Source: Nautilia sp. PV-1
GTDB taxonomy: Bacteria > Campylobacterota > Campylobacteria > Campylobacterales > Nautiliaceae
Assembly: GCF_004006315.1 (NCBI RefSeq)
Contig: NZ_CP026530.1
Location: 1,662,001-1,726,000, forward strand
DNA: 64,000 nucleotides
Direction of reading: 5' to 3'
Under the pieces are notes generated by a model, which saw only the letters and a program-made list of their open reading frames with translations, was not told the origin of the DNA and searched no databases. Within the stretch, counting starts at the first letter, position 1, and each line of letters begins with the position of its first letter. Positions 53,824 through 61,863 of this stretch are shown here, piece by piece. Position numbers and translations under genes: made by a program.

Positions 53824-56800
53824 TTTAATTGTAAAATATCCGTCACTTGTGGCCAGACCGTATATGATGATAAAAGACGATTTACAAAAAAAGGATATGC
53901 AAAGATTTTGGTTTGAAAATACAATAAGCTTTTTGGCGACTGTAGTGGGAGCGGAACTTATTGCATGGTATAAGGAACTGAAAAACAAAGAAGATAAAAG
54001 CGAAAAAGAACTTGAAATAATAAAAAAACTTCAAAATCATCCGAGTCTTACAAATGTGGGGCTTGAACATATGAGCCTTGGTAAATGGGTGATGATGTTA
54101 AGGGAAACCGTTAAAATTTTAAAAGAATATAATGTTGATGTGGTATGTCCTGAGATACTGGATTTTTACAATAAAGAAAATGAAGCAATTATCAATAAAC
54201 TCGTAACAATCAGAAACAACGACGCTCACGGAGAACCTATACCAAAAGACAGACTTGAGACCGAACTTTCCAAAAGACAGCAGATGATTGACAAACTTGT
54301 TGAAAATCTTTCTTTTTTACAAAATTACAAGCTTTTAATGCCGGAAAAAATTGAGTTTGAAGGAAACAGACAGCTTTATCTCGTAAAAGAGTTTACAGGA
54401 AATAATATTATAACTTCAAGAGAGGAACTTTCCTTTAATCCGAGACTCAATGATTTGATTTTAATTAATAAAGATAAATTTGTATCTCTTATTCCCAATA
54501 TCGTATATTTGGGAGTTGTGGATGAATCAAAAAGTTTTCTTGGAATTTTGAGTAAATTTGTAGATAAAGACAAAAAAATTGCGAAATATTTAAATTTAGA
54601 GGGAAGCGGAGAAATTGATTACCGAAACGCTATAGAGTATTATCAAATTGACTTTTTGGAAGAGAGAAAACATTTCGATGAGATATATTCCGACCCTGAA
54701 AGCTTTAAGGTTAATTTGGATATTGATTTTAAATTTGAAGACGAAAGTATTTATATTAATCAGGAAAGTTCTTTTAAATTAATTATTGATAATAAAAAAT
54801 CAACGGACCTTGAATCACTGCAAATAAAATTTGAAATTCCGGATATTATGAAAATAACACATCTGCCGGAGAATATAGACAATTTAAAAGATGCAAGCAT
54901 AATCAATAATCAGTTAATTTTGGAATTTAATAAAATAGGTGACGAAGTTATAGAAATTGAAGATATAAAATTCACAATCGATACACAGGGATTCTTTACC
55001 CTAGAAAGAGGTATCGCAACATATAAATATTATAAAACGGTTGCCGAAAAAGATGCGGATATTTTGACAACGGAAGAGATAGAATTCAGTGGCGGAAGTT
55101 TAGAGGTTATAAATCCTGCAAGTAAAGATAAAATAGTCCCGGTTATTAATGTTTATAAAAGATTTCTCGATACTGAAGGGAATGAAATAGAACATATTAA
55201 AATCGGAGAGGATTTTATATTTGAAGTCAGAATCAAAAACATCGGTTTTTCAAGCGCAAAAGACGTAATAGTGGATGTTTTGTTTCCGGAAGGGCTTAAT
55301 CTGAAAAAAGGAAAGGAAAGTATCAGAATTTCACAGTTAAATCCGCTCGAAGAGAAAATCTTTCAGTATGTGTTTTATTCCAAAAAACCGAATATTTATA
55401 CAATTGCGATGCAAAACGTACTTTATTACGATTTAAATAAAAAAAGATATTTTACGCAGTGCAGTGACGAACAGTTTATAATAGTAAGAAGCGATTTACT
55501 TAAAGAGTTTAAATTCAAAATTGAAGAATTTATAGAAGATTTATATATAGATGAAAACGAACAAAAAGAGATTGATAAGCTTATTAAAGAGGCTGAAGAA
55601 AAACTTGGGATTGACGGAAAAAGCTTTTACAAAGAAGCGGAGTTTGAAGCTGTCAGAAATATTGTTAAAGAGATTATTGAAAAAATAGCTTCAAAAAAAC
55701 AGCTTACAATTAATGAAAATATCTATCTAGAAAGTAAAAGGGACAGCAAATTTACAGGTGAAAAACCAAGAAAATTTTTGGTTTATTCGGTAGGAGAATT
55801 TCCGTTTTTTGCAATAAATCTTGACGATTTGGAATTTTACGGACTTGAAACGAATATAAATAAAAGATTTGACAAAATTCAAAGAAAACTTGCAAGGGTA
55901 AATTCGGCTTTTGGTGTATTAGAACATATGGTTGATTATGAAACAGTCAGAAGCAGTGAAGAATACGGAGTTCCGTTTTTTAACCAGTGGATTAATATGA
56001 TTCTTTCTAAAATTGAAAAAGAGTATCTTTTATGGAATAAAATCAGAAAAGAGATAGAAAAAACGTTTGATATAGAATTGAAATTCGGCTCCGGTGATAT
56101 GTATACCAGTGATTTGAAATTTCATCTGTTTATGCAAAGAAGCAATCCTAATACGTATTATTTTAAAATTACGGCTAACAACAAATTTAAAAAATATATT
56201 TCAAAAGCGGACGTATATCTTTTACAAAATATAAACAAAGAAAATAGAAGTTACACAGAAGAGCCTGAAAGACTTTCTCATTTTTGGATTATTACGGATA
56301 AAAAAACAGTGAATCCGGCAATAAAAATGAAAGTGAAAAATGAGAGCGATATTCCGAAATTCATAAATAAAGCAAAAGAGCTTTATAAGGATGTTTTATA
56401 TACGGAATCCCTTTATCTGGTAAGCGAATTTGAAAACGAAGAGTTAAATGAATTCGTAAAAGAATTAAATAATAAAGGATTTTATTTAAAAGAAATAAAT
56501 GATTTCGGTAAAAAAATAGGAATATTTAATTTTGAGGACAATTTAAGCAAAACAGAATCAAAAGATGCAATTTCTTATTTAATACCTGTAAGGAAATGGT
56601 TTGACATTGCCATTAAAACATATTTTGATATAAACGACCTAAAAGATTACGTATTGGTTCAAAGATTTACATGGTCGGGAAGCGGACCTTTGTATATGTT
56701 AAAGGTTAAATCTCCAAGAGAAGAGATTTTAACTAAAACACTTGATTATATATTAAAAGTTTCTGAGAATTACAGTAAAGATAAACTGTTCATATGGCCT

Positions 56801-57514
56801 GAACCTGTTCAAGGTGAAATCATTAATAATTTTGCAAAAGTGGAATATGGGATGTTGACTGTATTTAAAGCAATAGCTGAGGGAAAAACTAAAGTGAATG
56901 AAGTAATTGAATATTTTCCTGAAAAAGAGGAGTTTAATTATTTTTTAAAAAGGCTGAATCAATTGGAAAATCAATATAAAATAAAACCGCCTTTATATAT
57001 AGAAAATAATAAAGTTAAATTGTATGAAGAATATTTGAATTCATTTGAGAATATCAAAAAAATCAATCCTGATTTTCTAGTTGGTGAAGGAATAGGATAT
57101 TATAGAATAGTTTCCTTAAAATTACTTCCATTATTGAATGTTAAATTAAATATAGGTGATTCATGGGCTGAAAGGTATATAAAATTGAATAACAGTGAAG
57201 ATATTAAAGCTGTTATACCATATATTAGCTATAAAAAAGGTTTAACTGTAATAGCTGGAATGGAGTTTAAAGGAGTGAAAGAAAAAGAAGAATTTATGGA
57301 TTATGCAAAACAATTTAAGTTTGATACTGAAATGGATATATTTTACGGAATACGCTCAAATGACCCGAAAATCGAGCTAAAAAAGGAACTTTCCATTAAA
57401 AATATAGAACAAAACAAAGAAATGTTGGCAAACGAAATAAATCACTTTTTTAAAGAAATGGATAGACTTTTGAAAGAAAAGTTTAATGTGTCTATTTTTG
57501 AATTAACAAATTGA
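53816..57514 (+). CDS. Large multidomain protein with a HEPN-like domain and CARDB-like domains
   Basis: A 1232-residue soluble protein. Residues about 1-180 are helical with the motif Arg133-N-N-D-A-His138 (R-x4-H), the mark of HEPN ribonuclease domains. Residues about 300-560 form two beta-rich CARDB/DUF11-like domains (IGEDFIFEVRIKNIGFSSAKDVIVDVLFPEGLNL). Around 565-600 is an EF-hand-like stretch (YIDENEQKEIDKLIKEAEEKLG). The remainder (600-1232) is not recognised. It is the last gene of the coupled operon. If HEPN is active, it would be the RNA-cutting effector, with CARDB parts for binding; that is inference. Confidence 0.65.
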   Translation: MNDLIVKYPSLVARPYMMIKDDLQKKDMQRFWFENTISFLATVVGAELIAWYKELKNKEDKSEKELEIIKKLQNHPSLTNVGLEHMSLGKWVMMLRETVKILKEYNVDVVCPEILDFYNKENEAIINKLVTIRNNDAHGEPIPKDRLETELSKRQQMIDKLVENLSFLQNYKLLMPEKIEFEGNRQLYLVKEFTGNNIITSREELSFNPRLNDLILINKDKFVSLIPNIVYLGVVDESKSFLGILSKFVDKDKKIAKYLNLEGSGEIDYRNAIEYYQIDFLEERKHFDEIYSDPESFKVNLDIDFKFEDESIYINQESSFKLIIDNKKSTDLESLQIKFEIPDIMKITHLPENIDNLKDASIINNQLILEFNKIGDEVIEIEDIKFTIDTQGFFTLERGIATYKYYKTVAEKDADILTTEEIEFSGGSLEVINPASKDKIVPVINVYKRFLDTEGNEIEHIKIGEDFIFEVRIKNIGFSSAKDVIVDVLFPEGLNLKKGKESIRISQLNPLEEKIFQYVFYSKKPNIYTIAMQNVLYYDLNKKRYFTQCSDEQFIIVRSDLLKEFKFKIEEFIEDLYIDENEQKEIDKLIKEAEEKLGIDGKSFYKEAEFEAVRNIVKEIIEKIASKKQLTINENIYLESKRDSKFTGEKPRKFLVYSVGEFPFFAINLDDLEFYGLETNINKRFDKIQRKLARVNSAFGVLEHMVDYETVRSSEEYGVPFFNQWINMILSKIEKEYLLWNKIRKEIEKTFDIELKFGSGDMYTSDLKFHLFMQRSNPNTYYFKITANNKFKKYISKADVYLLQNINKENRSYTEEPERLSHFWIITDKKTVNPAIKMKVKNESDIPKFINKAKELYKDVLYTESLYLVSEFENEELNEFVKELNNKGFYLKEINDFGKKIGIFNFEDNLSKTESKDAISYLIPVRKWFDIAIKTYFDINDLKDYVLVQRFTWSGSGPLYMLKVKSPREEILTKTLDYILKVSENYSKDKLFIWPEPVQGEIINNFAKVEYGMLTVFKAIAEGKTKVNEVIEYFPEKEEFNYFLKRLNQLENQYKIKPPLYIENNKVKLYEEYLNSFENIKKINPDFLVGEGIGYYRIVSLKLLPLLNVKLNIGDSWAERYIKLNNSEDIKAVIPYISYKKGLTVIAGMEFKGVKEKEEFMDYAKQFKFDTEMDIFYGIRSNDPKIELKKELSIKNIEQNKEMLANEINHFFKEMDRLLKEKFNVSIFELTN

Positions 57515-57542
57515 GGGGACTATAAGAAATTCCGTGTCAATG

Positions 57543-58838
57543 AGACTGTTAGAAATTCCGTGTCAGTCTAGATAAAATAACAAAGAAGAAAGGACTGAAA
57601 TGGAAAAGTTTGATTTTGAAAAAGCTGTTAAGGAGTTACTTTCAGGTAAAAAAATAGGAGGTAAAGACGGAGTATTGGCTCCGCTCATAAAAGAACTTGT
57701 AGAAGCTGCACTTGAAGCTGAGATTGAATCCCACATAGCAGATGAAGTATTGCAAAGTAAAAAACAGAAGAAACGGTTACAACAGAAAAACAGTAAAATC
57801 TTCAAGCGGTGAATTTGAACTTGCTACTCCAAGAGACAGAGAAGGAAATTTTGAGCCTCAAATAGTAAAGAAACATCAAACTACAATCAGTGACGAAATA
57901 GAAGAAAAAATTTTATCCATGTATGCTTTAGGAATGAGCTACAGGGATATTAAATCTCATATAGAGGAGATATATCAAATATCCATTTCAACAGCTACAA
58001 TCAATACAATAACGGATAAAATTATAACCAAAGTCAAAGAATGGCAGTCAAGACCGTTAGAATCAATTTATCCTTTTATTTTTATGGACGCAATTCATTA
58101 TAAAATCAAAAACAACGGAAAATATATAAGTAAAGCAGTATATACGATATTGGAAGTAAATTTACAAGGTAAAAAAGAGATATTGGGATTATATCTCAGT
58201 GAAAGTGAAGGAGCGAATTTCTGGCTTTAGGTTTTAAGTGATTTAAGCAACAGAGGTGTTAAAGACATACTTATTGCAAGCATAGACGGTTTAAAAGGAT
58301 TTCCCGAAGCCATTAACTCAATATATCCGAATACAGAGGTTCAGTTATGTGTTCATCAGATAAGAAATTCTTTAAAATATGTGGCTTCCAAAAACCAAAA
58401 AGAGTTTATGAAAGATTTAAAAAAAGTATATCAGGCTGTATCTAAAGAACAGGCCGAAACTGAACTTGACAGACTTGAAGAAAAATGGGAAGACAAATAT
58501 CCAATCGTTATTAAATCATGGAGAAACAAGTGGAATAATCTTTCTAATTATTTCAAATACCCGGAATCCATAAGAAAAGTAATATATACCACCAATATCA
58601 TTGAATACGTCCATAGACAATTCAGGAAACTCACTAAAACCAAAGGTGCTTTTCCGAATGAAGACAGCTTATTGAAATTACTCTATATAGGTATTCAAAA
58701 TGCCCAGAAAAAATGGACTATGCCGATTAGAAACTGGAATCTGACACTCTCTCAGCTGGCTATTTTCTTTGAAGGAAGATTGGATGATGCTTTAAATCTA
58801 TGATATAATTTCCTTAGCTAACACGGAATTATGAACGG
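57543..58838. mobile_element. IS256-family insertion sequence, decayed
   Basis: About 1.3 kb. Left end AGAAATTCCGTGTCA (57551-57565), right end carrying AATTCCGTGT inverted (58821-58830). A second copy of the left end lies 26 bp outside (57525-57539), with the same flanking GACT, so the left tip is duplicated. No target duplication could be identified. It separates the accessory island from the replication module. Confidence 0.75.
57600..58803 (+). pseudogene. IS256-family transposase, frameshifted and with an amber stop
   Basis: Taken together the pieces give a 400-residue Mutator-type transposase: FMDAIH (first Asp), ASIDGLKGFPEAI (second Asp), CVHQIRNSLKY and LEEKWEDKYP (Glu). The first break is one extra A in an A6 run at 57759-57764, between ADEVLQSK and NRRNGYN. 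The second is TAG at 58228-58230 after GANFWL, where CAG (Gln) is expected. The frame is otherwise open to 58803. With two lesions it cannot be active. Confidence 0.9.
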
Positions 58839-58844
58839 TTTTAC

Positions 58845-59099
58845 CTAATAATCTGATTGATTTATATATTGTTTTACAAAATGATAAACATGATAATATT
58901 TAATTTCAAATTCAATATTATATTCATACAGCATAAAATTTATTATTGTTACTATATGTTTAATCTCGAATTCATCTTTTATTAAATCTCTAATAAAATC
59001 TTGCAATACACTACAAACGGTAATTCCCCATAAGTGACCTTCAAAATCCTTTAAAATCAACATTCTTTCAATAAACTGTTTATTGGATAAATGTTTCAT
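58845..59099 (-). CDS. Hypothetical small protein
   Basis: An 84-residue protein (MKHLSNKQFIERMLILKDFEGHLWG) of unknown family, with mixed hydrophobic and charged residues and no membrane segment. A good ribosome site, AAAAGGAG, lies 5 nt before the ATG. Its stop codon touches the right end of the IS, so the IS may have trimmed its C-terminus. First gene of the plasmid-like module. Confidence 0.6.
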   Translation of the reverse strand: MKHLSNKQFIERMLILKDFEGHLWGITVCSVLQDFIRDLIKDEFEIKHIVTIINFMLYEYNIEFEIKYYHVYHFVKQYINQSDY

Positions 59100-59190
59100 A
59101 ACCACTCCTTTTATCTCTTTTATATATATTTATATCTTTTAAGAGCAAAAAATTTTAGAATTTAATAAAAATATGAAAAATTTTTGATTT

Positions 59191-59330
59191 TTAATTCAAT
59201 TTCGTTAAATTTTTTTAAATTTTATTTAATTCCGTTTAATTTCATTTAAGTTTATTAAATTATTTCAAACATATAAGAGAGTGTCTATTCAAGAAGAGAA
59301 AAATTTCAATGTTATTTAATAAAATACAAA
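59191..59330. repeat. Origin-like module A: TTAA steps in 10-bp phase and a conserved block
   Basis: TTAA occurs at 59205, 59215, 59226, 59236, 59246 and 59255, intervals 10, 11, 10, 10, 9, which is one per helical turn. A block shared with module B follows: TTTCAA-ACATATAAGAGAGTGTCTATTC and AAGAGAAAAA, ATGTTATTTAA, AAAATACAA (about 59262-59330). Repeats of this kind bind initiators or bend DNA at plasmid origins. No gene lies in 59100-59391. Confidence 0.6.
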
Positions 59331-59356
59331 TAAATACAACAAATTTAACTTTTATT

Positions 59357-59380
59357 AAACATATAAGGAAACATATAAGG
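59357..59380. repeat. Tandem 12-bp repeat AAACATATAAGG x2
   Basis: Two perfect adjacent copies of AAACATATAAGG, and a third partial one (AAACATATAAG) at about 59267-59277 inside module A. A possible binding site for the module's initiator or regulator. Confidence 0.6.
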
Positions 59381-59395
59381 CAAAAAATGCCTTAT
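59375..59395 (-). terminator. Hairpin at the end of the PP-loop gene
   Basis: ATAAGGCA (59375-59382) pairs with TGCCTTAT (59388-59395) around an AAAAA loop, overlapping the stop codon. No T-run follows the stem on the minus strand, so termination is only possible. Confidence 0.45.
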
Positions 59396-60261
59396 GTTGT
59401 ATATGCAAACGCAAATAAACTTTTAGTTTTTTCTGCTTCGTCAATCAATCTTTGTTTTTCTTTTTCCACAAAAAAACGCATTTTTTTACCGTTCCTAACT
59501 TTGTTAACCGCTTCCTCTAATTCAAAAACTCTCTTACGATATTTATCGTCTGCGGCAACTGCTTTAATCTCAACTGTACGTGCACTAACACACGGAAAAC
59601 ATCCAACTCTCTCCATTCCTAACTCTGTATATAAAGGATTCAATTTAAGACCGTTTTGTTTTATATAATTAAACACCTGTTCTTTTGTCCAGGTAAATAT
59701 AGCATTCCAATAAATTACTTTAAATCTATGCTTCTCTATTTCAAAATTTTTAACATTAAAAATATCGTATCTTTCTGCACGTCTATCACTTTCTTCTGCC
59801 CTGATTCCCTGGACAATAATAAAATCTTTTCCTGCTTTTTTCCCTTTTTGTATATAATTTTCAAATAACCATTTTTTAAAAGGAATAATTTTCAGTTCTT
59901 TCGTACAAAATCTACTAACTAAACCTCTTGGAATCCTTTTTTTTCGCACGCATAAATTCTTCATACCTTCAGTTTCAATACGTTCAATTTTTAATCCCAA
60001 TTTTTTTTCAATATAAGTTAAATATTGATAAGTATATTCATGCTCCCATTTTGTATCAAAAAAAAGGATACGGATTCGGTTTTTTTTGTTATACTTTCGT
60101 ATATGGTTTAAAACAAATAAAAGGACAGCTGTGCTGTCTTTACCTCCACTAAACATGATAATAAAATCCCCTACAAACTCTTCTAAATTTACATTTACTG
60201 TTTTTTCTTTTTTGATTTTTTTGGGGGGCTCTTTTTCTTGTAAATTAAATAGTGTTTCCAT
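59392..60261 (-). CDS. PP-loop (PAPS-reductase-like) protein of mobile elements
   Basis: A 289-residue adenine-nucleotide alpha-hydrolase. The PP-loop FSGGKDSTAVLL is at about residues 37-48; further marks are FFDTKWEHEYTYQYL, SRFCTKELKIIPFKKWL, GIRAEESDRRAE and a CFPC pair near the end (GCFPCVSARTVE). It lacks the CysH C-terminal ECGLH-type tail, so it is not a sulfate-assimilation enzyme. Relatives are common on phages and plasmids and include DndC, which puts sulfur into DNA, but no other dnd gene is seen. The ATG at 60261 follows AAAAGGAG. A TTGTCAA-N5-TTGACAA dyad lies just upstream. Confidence 0.78.
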   Translation of the reverse strand: METLFNLQEKEPPKKIKKEKTVNVNLEEFVGDFIIMFSGGKDSTAVLLFVLNHIRKYNKKNRIRILFFDTKWEHEYTYQYLTYIEKKLGLKIERIETEGMKNLCVRKKRIPRGLVSRFCTKELKIIPFKKWLFENYIQKGKKAGKDFIIVQGIRAEESDRRAERYDIFNVKNFEIEKHRFKVIYWNAIFTWTKEQVFNYIKQNGLKLNPLYTELGMERVGCFPCVSARTVEIKAVAADDKYRKRVFELEEAVNKVRNGKKMRFFVEKEKQRLIDEAEKTKSLFAFAYTT

Positions 60262-60288
60262 TGTCACTCCTTTTAATTTTTCTAATTT

Positions 60289-60311
60289 TTTTGTCAAATT
60301 ATTTGACAAAA
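60289..60311. promoter_or_regulatory. Operator-like dyad 1 (TTGTCAA-N5-TTGACAA)
   Basis: A perfect dyad: TTTGTCAAAT (60290-60299), one central base, ATTTGACAAA (60301-60310). It is 28 bp upstream of the PP-loop gene. Its 19-bp core TTGTCAA-N5-TTGACAA is found again at 60478 and 63286. Confidence 0.65.
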
Positions 60312-60477
60312 GTATCTGACACCAAAACAAATAAGCTCTGTACTTCACAAACATCACTCGATATATATTTTTTTATATATCGGTTGGCAAAATTCTCTTC
60401 TATACAAAAGAATCTTACCGTATTTTGAACATAAAAGTAAAGCAAATAATTTGACAAAAGTCCGCAGTTATGGTGTT

Positions 60478-60496
60478 TTGTCAATTATTTTGACAT
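60478..60496. promoter_or_regulatory. Operator-like dyad 2 (TTGTCAA-N5-TTGACAT)
   Basis: TTGTCAA (60478-60484), TTATT, TTGACAT (60490-60496), one mismatch from a perfect dyad. A half-site TTGACAA lies nearby at 60451-60457. This gap (60262-61041) has no convincing gene. Confidence 0.6.
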
Positions 60497-60562
60497 TGAA
60501 AATGAACTAATGGATATTTAAAAAATAAAAAATTAATTTGTAAAATTTTTCAAAAAATTTTT

Positions 60563-60725
60563 TTAAAATTTACATCTGGTTTAATTTTTTTAAGTCTGTT
60601 TAATAATATTTAATTTTGTTTAATTCTTTTAAATTTCATTAAAAAACATTAAATTCTTTCAACTATATAACAGAATGTCTATTCGAAAAGAGAAAAAATT
60701 TAATGTTATTTAACAAAATACAACA
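60563..60725. repeat. Origin-like module B: eight TTAA steps in 10-bp phase and a conserved block
   Basis: TTAA at 60581, 60590, 60600, 60610, 60620, 60629, 60639 and 60649: intervals 9, 10, 10, 10, 9, 10, 10. The block shared with module A follows at once: TTTCAA-CTATATAACAGAATGTCTATTC and AAGAGAAAAAA, ATGTTATTTAA, AAAATACAA (60657-60725). The phased part is longer and more regular than in module A. Confidence 0.65.
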
Positions 60726-60748
60726 AAATTTATTTTTCTTAAATAAAA

Positions 60749-60836
60749 TATAATAAAATTGGATTGAACGATGAAAACCGAAACGGAACCTAAAGGAGCG
60801 CACCTAAAGCCTCAATAACCGCTCTTTTTTTTCTTT
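60749..60836 (+). ncRNA. Candidate short transcript with terminator and 15-codon ORF
   Basis: A -10 TATAAT (60749-60754) is followed by a 15-codon frame (60771-60818, MKTETEPKGAHLKPQ), containing the direct repeat ACCTAAAG twice. Then comes a stem GAGCG (60796-60800)/CGCTC (60820-60824) and eight T. The transcript would be about 70 nt. It may be a small RNA or leader peptide controlling replication, placed right after module B. The stem is only 5 bp. Confidence 0.4.
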
Positions 60837-60864
60837 TCCCCTTTTGCTATATATACTTATTAAT

Positions 60865-60898
60865 ACTATGGCGGACATAAAGTCCGCCTATATAGTAT
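60865..60898. other. Strong hairpin between module B and the initiator gene
   Basis: GGCGGAC (60870-60876) pairs with GTCCGCC (60882-60888) around ATAAA, extended by flanking ACTAT/ATAGT. It is GC-rich in very AT-rich DNA. It could end the repC transcript or serve as a single-strand replication signal; it has no T-run. Confidence 0.5.
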
Positions 60899-61041
60899 CT
60901 ATATTTACTATAAATACTATAATATCTTGAACCGACCATTTTATCTGCGTTTTTGGAAAATTTTGTCACCCATTGTTTCTCACAATATTACCCGCAATTT
61001 CCCATACTGTCCCCTCTCATTTTCCTTTGTGGAAAAAAAAA

Positions 61042-61863
61042 TCATCGAACTTTGTTTAATCTTTTTTGCGCCAAATCTGTCCTTACCCACATTTCTTCTA
61101 GTTTATCGTATTTATATGTAGGAATATCAAAATTTTTATGCAAAACGTTAAATGCTTTTTTTATTTTTTCACGTTTTTTTCTTTTGTCCATATTTGTATT
61201 ATTGAGATTAAGTATATCAAACAACAAATCTTCTCTATATTTTTCCCGCCATTTTAATAATTTTCTACCGTTTACATTAAATTTAGTTTTAGACCCCTGC
61301 ATAAAAGCATATAAAAGTATTGCATATTCAGTTCTTCCTGTTAATTCTTTTTCCAATATTAAAAAGTTTCCTAGATTCACCAAGATGCCTTTGTTTATAA
61401 CTGTTTCTATAAACTTTTTATTTGCAAAAATTTCAATTTCTTTATAATCGTTATCATATTTAACATCATATATATATTTTGTCATACGGGCTTTACCGTT
61501 TTTCGTAAAAAACAAGTCTACTTTAGATAATCTTATTATACTTTCTAGAAGCGTTTTTCTGTTAATTTTTTTATTAAGAACCCCTCTTTCTTTTACCAGT
61601 TTAACCAAATCAAATTTCTTTACGGCTGCTTCTTTTCCGTCAACTTCAATTATATCCCAATCTTGTTTTGAATATTCTTTGATAATAAACATTAATGTTA
61701 TTAAATCATACGTATTAAGCGATTCCGGTGCTTTTGCTTTAAAAACCACATTACCCCACTTTCTCTCAATTTCCATTTGTTTTCTTTTTCTAGAGGGAAG
61801 AAAAGGTAAAAAATGCAGCGTTCTATCATCTAATTTACTTTCAAGATTTTTAATAAATTTCAT
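61042..61863 (-). CDS. Replication initiator, RepC-like
   Basis: A 273-residue basic protein with winged-helix character (two helix-rich halves, KRKKREKIKKAFNVLHKNFDIPTYKY near the end). Its length, charge and place right after a RepA-type helicase match RepC of IncQ plasmids, which binds origin iterons. Sequence likeness alone is weak. The ATG at 61863 follows GGTGA and overlaps repA by 14 bp; the longer start at 61914 adds residues inside repA. Confidence 0.65.
   Translation of the reverse strand: MKFIKNLESKLDDRTLHFLPFLPSRKRKQMEIERKWGNVVFKAKAPESLNTYDLITLMFIIKEYSKQDWDIIEVDGKEAAVKKFDLVKLVKERGVLNKKINRKTLLESIIRLSKVDLFFTKNGKARMTKYIYDVKYDNDYKEIEIFANKKFIETVINKGILVNLGNFLILEKELTGRTEYAILLYAFMQGSKTKFNVNGRKLLKWREKYREDLLFDILNLNNTNMDKRKKREKIKKAFNVLHKNFDIPTYKYDKLEEMWVRTDLAQKRLNKVR

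Noticed and set aside
59392-60261. Naming the PP-loop gene dndC or cysH
   Set aside because: No other dnd genes are present and the CysH C-terminal cysteine motif is missing, so neither name is supported.
60299-60484. A 61-codon minus-strand frame upstream of the PP-loop gene
   Set aside because: It has no ribosome site, covers two operator dyads and has no recognisable composition of a real protein.
60581-60652. Regular short repeats as a CRISPR array
   Set aside because: The period is 10 bp with no unique spacers and no cas genes; it is phased TTAA, not repeat-spacer DNA.
60953-61447. A 164-codon plus-strand frame
   Set aside because: Antisense to the RepC-like gene, Phe/Leu/Ser-rich, no start signal.
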